Source: JAKZRT01 sp965247915 (GTDB taxonomy: Bacteria > Pseudomonadota > Alphaproteobacteria > Rhodobacterales > Rhodobacteraceae). Taken from it: DNA of 64,000 nt. Each line of letters opens with the position of its first letter. Within the stretch, counting starts at the first letter, position 1. The stretch spans positions 1,798,001 through 1,862,000 of the forward strand of contig OZ252048.1 of NCBI GenBank assembly GCA_965247915.1, given 5' to 3'. The notes under the pieces were generated by a model that had not been told where the DNA came from, did not search any database, and saw nothing but the letters and a program-made list of their open reading frames with translations. The translations under genes were made by a program, and so were the position numbers. Below are positions 60,472 through 64,000 of this stretch, piece by piece.

Positions 60472-60565
60472 CAGCGACCAGCTTATCCTCGCCAGAGCAC
60501 CTTCACCGGACGGTCACGTATTTATGGAAATGTGATAATGCTAAGGGCGGTCCACATTTGGGGCC

Positions 60566-61324
60566 TCAAGCGCAGGGGTGCGTGCCGGCCTTGGCCTCCA
60601 GCGCGATCAACGCCTTGAGCCGTGGCGGCGCAATCTGGCCGATCACCAGCGTGCGGCCGACCACCAGCGCCGGCGTGCCGGGGATGCCAAAGACCCGCGC
60701 CAGGGCCAGCGCGTCGGTGATCCGGTCTCCGACCACGGCGCCCTCCATATCGGCGATCAGGCGATCGGGATCGATGTTCAGGTCGCGCGCCAGCACCGCG
60801 AGATAAGAGGCATTGGGCACGAACCTTGTGCGCATCAGACGCTGATGAAATTCAGCGTAAGCGCCCTGGGCGTCGGCGGCGAGCGCAGCGCGCGCGGCGA
60901 CCTGCGAAGTTGGTCCCAAAAGCGGCAATTCGTGCCAAGTGACAGTGATCGGCGTGCGGCTCGTGGTCTCGATCGCGCGCAGCTGGGCGGTCAGGATGCG
61001 GCAGTAGGGGCAGTTATAATCGGAAAACGACGCGACCGGCACCCGGTCCGCAACAACGCCCTTAGGAAACAAAGCGGGGCAGGGGTTGTGGCCCAGATCA
61101 CGGGCGCGGATCGCCACCGCTGCGTCACCGGTGCCGTTGCTGGCAAGGCCTGCGAACACGTCCAGCGAACCGCTGGTCTGTCCGCGCGCGATGCGGCGAA
61201 AACCGGGCACATTTTCCAGCGGCTGGAAGCTGAACCCCGGGGTCCGCCTGGACCAGAATGTCGCCAAACCGCCACTAAGCGCCGCCGCGCCGAGGCCCAG
61301 AACCACCGCGCGGCGCGACGTCAA
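60566..61324 (-). CDS. DsbA-like thiol oxidoreductase, exported
   Basis: 252 residues. The N-terminus TSRRAVVLGLGAAALSGGLA is a Tat-like or lipoprotein-free export signal. The thioredoxin fold carries the active site FSDYNCPYCRI (CPYC) and the cis-proline loop FGIPGTPALVVG. Such periplasmic proteins form or shuffle disulfides. The first codon is TTG at 61324, overlapping the TGA of the upstream pirin gene (TTGA), so it is coupled to it. A GTG six codons later is the alternative. Confidence 0.88.
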   Translation of the reverse strand: MTSRRAVVLGLGAAALSGGLATFWSRRTPGFSFQPLENVPGFRRIARGQTSGSLDVFAGLASNGTGDAAVAIRARDLGHNPCPALFPKGVVADRVPVASFSDYNCPYCRILTAQLRAIETTSRTPITVTWHELPLLGPTSQVAARAALAADAQGAYAEFHQRLMRTRFVPNASYLAVLARDLNIDPDRLIADMEGAVVGDRITDALALARVFGIPGTPALVVGRTLVIGQIAPPRLKALIALEAKAGTHPCA

Positions 61325-62235
61325 TGCGCTGGCCTGATGAAAGTGCCGTTGCGCAGGTCGGACATCGCCGTCACCAGCTCGTCGCGGGTGTTCATGACAA
61401 TCGGCCCGTGCCAGGCGATCGGTTCCTGGATCGGCGCGCCCGAGATCAGCAGGAACCGCACCCCCGCGCCACCGGCCTGAACCACGATCTCGTCACCGGT
61501 CCCGAATTGCACCAGCGTCCGGTTACCCGAAAGGTCGCGGATGGTCAGCTCTTCACCCATCACCGCTTTTTCCAGCAATATGCCTTTCGGCGCGGCAGCA
61601 TCGACGAATGCGGCCGAACCTTCAAAAACGTAAGCGAAAGCACGGCGGTCCGTGTCGATCCTGATCTTCTTGCGGAACCCGGATGGCACCGAGATATCAA
61701 GATATAGCGGATCGGCGGCGATGCCGTCGACCGGGCCCTTGCGGCCCCAGAATTCGCCCACGATCACCCGCACGCGGGTGCCGTCATCGTCGGTCACTTT
61801 GGCGATATCGCCAGAAGTGACGTCCTGATAGCGCGGCGTGGTCATTTTCAGAGATGACGGCAAATTGGCCCAAAGTTGGAACCCGTGCATTTGGCCCTTG
61901 GCGTTTCCGGTCGGCATCTCCTGATGCATGATCCCCGACCCGGCGGTCATCCATTGCACGTCACCTGCGCCAAGCGTGCCCGCGTTACCCAGCGAATCTT
62001 CGTGCTCGACGGACCCCGACAGTACATAAGTTATGGTCTCGATGCCGCGATGCGGATGCCAGGGAAAGCCGCGCGCGAAGTGTTCGGGCAGATCGTTGCG
62101 AAAATCGTCAAAAAGCAGGAACGGATCCAGCATATCGGGGTCCTGAAACCCAAAAGCGCGGTGCAAATGGACGCCCGCGCCTTCCACGGTGGGCATGGCC
62201 TGCGAGGTCGCTTTGACCGGTCGGATCGACATCAT
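61321..62235 (-). CDS. Pirin family protein
   Basis: 304 residues, double beta-barrel (cupin) fold. The metal-binding motif FPWHPHRGIETITYVLSGSVEHED (core HPHRGIE) and GIMHQEMP are present in the N-terminal barrel, so the iron site is intact. Pirins act as quercetinase-like enzymes or transcription cofactors; which applies here is unknown. Two ATGs (62235, 62232) are possible, with GAAAGGGG before them. Cotranslated with the DsbA-like protein. Confidence 0.9.
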   Translation of the reverse strand: MMSIRPVKATSQAMPTVEGAGVHLHRAFGFQDPDMLDPFLLFDDFRNDLPEHFARGFPWHPHRGIETITYVLSGSVEHEDSLGNAGTLGAGDVQWMTAGSGIMHQEMPTGNAKGQMHGFQLWANLPSSLKMTTPRYQDVTSGDIAKVTDDDGTRVRVIVGEFWGRKGPVDGIAADPLYLDISVPSGFRKKIRIDTDRRAFAYVFEGSAAFVDAAAPKGILLEKAVMGEELTIRDLSGNRTLVQFGTGDEIVVQAGGAGVRFLLISGAPIQEPIAWHGPIVMNTRDELVTAMSDLRNGTFIRPAH

Positions 62236-62329
62236 GTGGCCCCTTTCTCCGGCAAGATAGGCGTCCTGTCCCATGTTTCCAGTCACATTTCCGGCAGTTG
62301 CGGCGCGATTGTTGTGCGCCTGCGCACCC

Positions 62330-63499
62330 TTACCCGCGCCACCAGCCCCCCGGCCTCACGCGACCACCGCGCCCGCGGTCGAGCCACAGTGCCAGCCCGC
62401 GCAACGGCGACAGCGCCAGTCGCAGCCACAGCCGGTGCCAGCGCGCAGAAAAGTCGCGGTTGAACGGGCAAACGCGCATGCAGATCGCGCAATCGGTCTT
62501 GAGCTGGGCCCAGAAGCCAAAGCACTTTTCGGCGTCCGAGGTCCATTTCCGCACGCCTTTGATTGCCGACCGGTTGGCGCCACCGACCCTTGGCGGGCCA
62601 TAGGGCAGGGCCTTAACCGGGCAGGCGTCGGCGCATTTGGTGCAGATGTCGCAAAACGCCCGCACGCCTAGGGGTTTGGGCGCGTCATGGGTCAGCGGCA
62701 GGTCGGTGAAAACCTTGGAAAACCGCAGGCGCGGGCCAAATTCGGGGGTGATGACCAACCGGTTGCGCGCATATTCGCCGAGGCCTGCCTTCAGCGCGTA
62801 AGGTATGACCAGTGCCGTGTCGTTCATCGATGCCACCGCGCGGAAGCCGAGATTGCGGATATAGGCGGCCAGTTGCATGACCACAGCCGCCTCGTGGCTG
62901 TATTCGCGGCCAGTTGCGGCCCCGGCCAGCGCCGAAGGGTATGTGGCCACCAGGCTTTCGTCCATCGCATGGCCCATGACGATGACCGAGCCCAACCCAT
63001 CGGGCAGATCGTTCGGGGCGGGCGACATATCGCGGGCATCGACGCGGGCGGTGTAATGCCAGCGCTCATCAACCCCGGTGATACCACAGAGATCGGCCCC
63101 AAAGAACCGCGCCACCCGCTTGATTTCACGCGACATTTCGCCGGGCTCGTCAACCGGAAGCACTTCTTCCGCCACGGGCGTGTCGGGGCTGATCGCGGCC
63201 TGAAACCCTTCGCGCCGCCCCTGATCGGCAAAGCGGTTGGTGATCACGTCCGAGATCAGCCAGCTGGCGTTGCGAAGCGCAAAGTCGCGCAACGAGAACC
63301 CGTCGCCACGGCGTGGCGCTGCTGCCATCCGGTAGCTGGCGAAAAAGGCGTCGGTGTGTTTGGTTCGGACCCGATCGTCCCAAAACGCCCGGGTGAAGAT
63401 GTCGTCGCGCTGATCGAAGCGCTCGAAACCATCCGTCACCTCGATCCCGGCCGCACTGTCGCCGGGTTGGGGGCCTGATATATTGCGTCGGTCGTCCAC
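62330..63499 (-). CDS. Reductive-dehalogenase-like Fe-S/cobalamin protein
   Basis: 389 residues. The C-terminal part has two 4Fe-4S motifs: CDICTKCADACP (about residue 289) and CAICMRVCPF (about 345). The middle (GREYSHEAAVVMQLAAYIRNLG, NDTALVIPYALKAGLGEYAR, ITPEFGPRLRFSKVFTDLPL) is that of the reductive dehalogenase/epoxyqueuosine reductase superfamily, which binds cobalamin. The absence of a Tat signal suggests a cytoplasmic, non-respiratory form. Substrate is unknown; queuosine reductase (QueG) is a less good match. The start is GTG 63499. The protein ends with a hydrophobic-arginine tail. Confidence 0.75.
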   Translation of the reverse strand: MDDRRNISGPQPGDSAAGIEVTDGFERFDQRDDIFTRAFWDDRVRTKHTDAFFASYRMAAAPRRGDGFSLRDFALRNASWLISDVITNRFADQGRREGFQAAISPDTPVAEEVLPVDEPGEMSREIKRVARFFGADLCGITGVDERWHYTARVDARDMSPAPNDLPDGLGSVIVMGHAMDESLVATYPSALAGAATGREYSHEAAVVMQLAAYIRNLGFRAVASMNDTALVIPYALKAGLGEYARNRLVITPEFGPRLRFSKVFTDLPLTHDAPKPLGVRAFCDICTKCADACPVKALPYGPPRVGGANRSAIKGVRKWTSDAEKCFGFWAQLKTDCAICMRVCPFNRDFSARWHRLWLRLALSPLRGLALWLDRGRGGRVRPGGWWRG

Positions 63500-63616
63500 C
63501 GGCCCAGACTATCGGCCTTGCGGTGGACCGGTCAACGCATGACCGGTCGCAAACAGAGGCGACGCGCCGCAAATCGACTGCCAGCAAAGGGCAAGTCCAA
63601 CCAGCAGGGGTGCGAC

Positions 63617-64000
63617 ATGAAAATCGGGTTTATCGGGCTCGGCAATGTCGGCGGCAAACTGTCGGGCAGTCTGATCCGCGCCGGTCACGACGTGATGGTC
63701 CACGATCTGAACGCGGAATTTGTCGCCGGAAAAGTGGCCGATGGGGCCTCGGACGGCGGCTCGGCGGCGCAATTGATGCAAACCTGCGAGGCGGTCATCA
63801 CCTGCCTGCCCAGCCCGGCGGCCAGTGCGGCGGTGATGGACGAGATGCTGCCGCACGCCGGCCCCGGCAAAATCTGGATGGAGATGTCGACCACCGACGC
63901 GGCCGAGGTCACGCGGCTGGGCGCAATGGTCATGAGGCGCGACGGGGCGGTAGTCGACTGTCCGGTGTCGGGCGGCTGTCACCGGGCGGCGAGCGGCAAT
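63617..64000 (+). CDS. Beta-hydroxyacid dehydrogenase family, N-terminal part
   Basis: Open to the right edge, 128 residues present. The start KIGFIGLGNVGGKLSGSLIRAGHDV is the NAD(P)-binding fold of the 3-hydroxyisobutyrate/6-phosphogluconate dehydrogenase family. The later VVDCPVSGGCHRAASGN is the substrate-binding DxPVSGG motif. It would oxidise a 3-hydroxyacid such as 3-hydroxyisobutyrate, tartronate semialdehyde or a relative. A cysteine-histidine stretch (GGCHRAASGN) replaces the more usual GGVxxAxxGx, so the substrate may differ. Confidence 0.87.
   Translation, partial: MKIGFIGLGNVGGKLSGSLIRAGHDVMVHDLNAEFVAGKVADGASDGGSAAQLMQTCEAVITCLPSPAASAAVMDEMLPHAGPGKIWMEMSTTDAAEVTRLGAMVMRRDGAVVDCPVSGGCHRAASGN

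Larger units (their letters stand above)
54600..60517 (+). mobile_element. IS66 family element, copy B, with nested insertions
   Basis: Ends GTAACCGTCCGG and CCGGACGGTCAC as in copy A, and an exact 8-bp target duplication GTATTTAT (54592-54599, 60518-60525). Without its guests the element would be about 2.47 kb; it now spans 5918 bp. tnpA is broken by ISAs1, tnpB and tnpC are intact, and an IS630 sits between them. Confidence 0.95.

Overview
The window looks like chromosomal DNA of a marine-type alphaproteobacterium of the Rhodobacteraceae (Roseobacter group). This rests on GC-rich codon use and a familiar gene set: ThyX, B12-dependent NrdJ, SdhE, an LdtR-type MarR regulator, DUF1194 proteins, an EttA/NadD/DacB cluster, and the FabI - Gpt - PpiD-like - TrpE run. 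This placement is by family resemblance; there is no 16S gene here. One RNA gene is visible, tRNA-Pro(TGG).

Layout. 1-6.1 kb is housekeeping: the end of an ABC transporter, acyl-CoA synthetase, a MATE exporter, an aspartate aminotransferase operon, an XRE regulator and sdhE. 6.4-9.1 kb holds a 79-codon reading frame split by two insertion sequences (IS). 9.6-13.1 kb returns to core genes (ldtR-like, two DUF1194 paralogues, glyoxalase, thyX). 13.1-22 kb is an accessory stretch: an AT-rich membrane protein with an in-frame TGA, GC-rich palindromes, a HigBA toxin-antitoxin with a large operator palindrome, an SRAP gene cut by an IS, a HigA fragment, a trypsin-like protease cut by an IS, and a BrnTA module set between two copies of the ettA 3' end. 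22-26 kb is core (ettA, nadD, dacB). 26.1-39 kb is an IS pile-up (IS66, an IS3/IS481-type element with 86-bp inverted repeats, IS3, IS21, IS1182) sitting in what look like prophage remnants (DUF968-like, DUF5681, ParB-methylase). 39.3-39.5 kb holds an array of TTCCCTGT words just before ilvN. 39.6-54.5 kb is core again (ilvN, a Rieske oxygenase, nrdJ, tRNA-Pro, cold-shock protein, pdxH, fabI, gpt, ppiD-like, trpE), interrupted by one IS630. 54.6-60.5 kb is a single IS66 insertion bounded by an exact 8-bp duplication, which has itself received an ISAs1 element (carrying an IS1595 element) and an IS630. The right end carries a DsbA-like protein, a pirin, a reductive-dehalogenase-like Fe-S protein and the start of a beta-hydroxyacid dehydrogenase.

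The dominant theme is IS-driven remodelling. I place eleven complete IS copies of about seven families, plus remnants. Target duplications and restored reading frames show what several insertions broke: a small gene of unknown function, an SRAP/YedK-type gene, a trypsin-like protease, an IS66 tnpA and an ISAs1 transposase. Others (IS66 copy A, the long-repeat element, the IS3 element at 31.3 kb) have unmatched flanks, which points to later deletion or recombination. The most unusual non-IS structures are the duplicated ettA end around brnTA, the TTCCCTGT array, the in-frame TGA in the AT-rich gene, and the HigBA operator.
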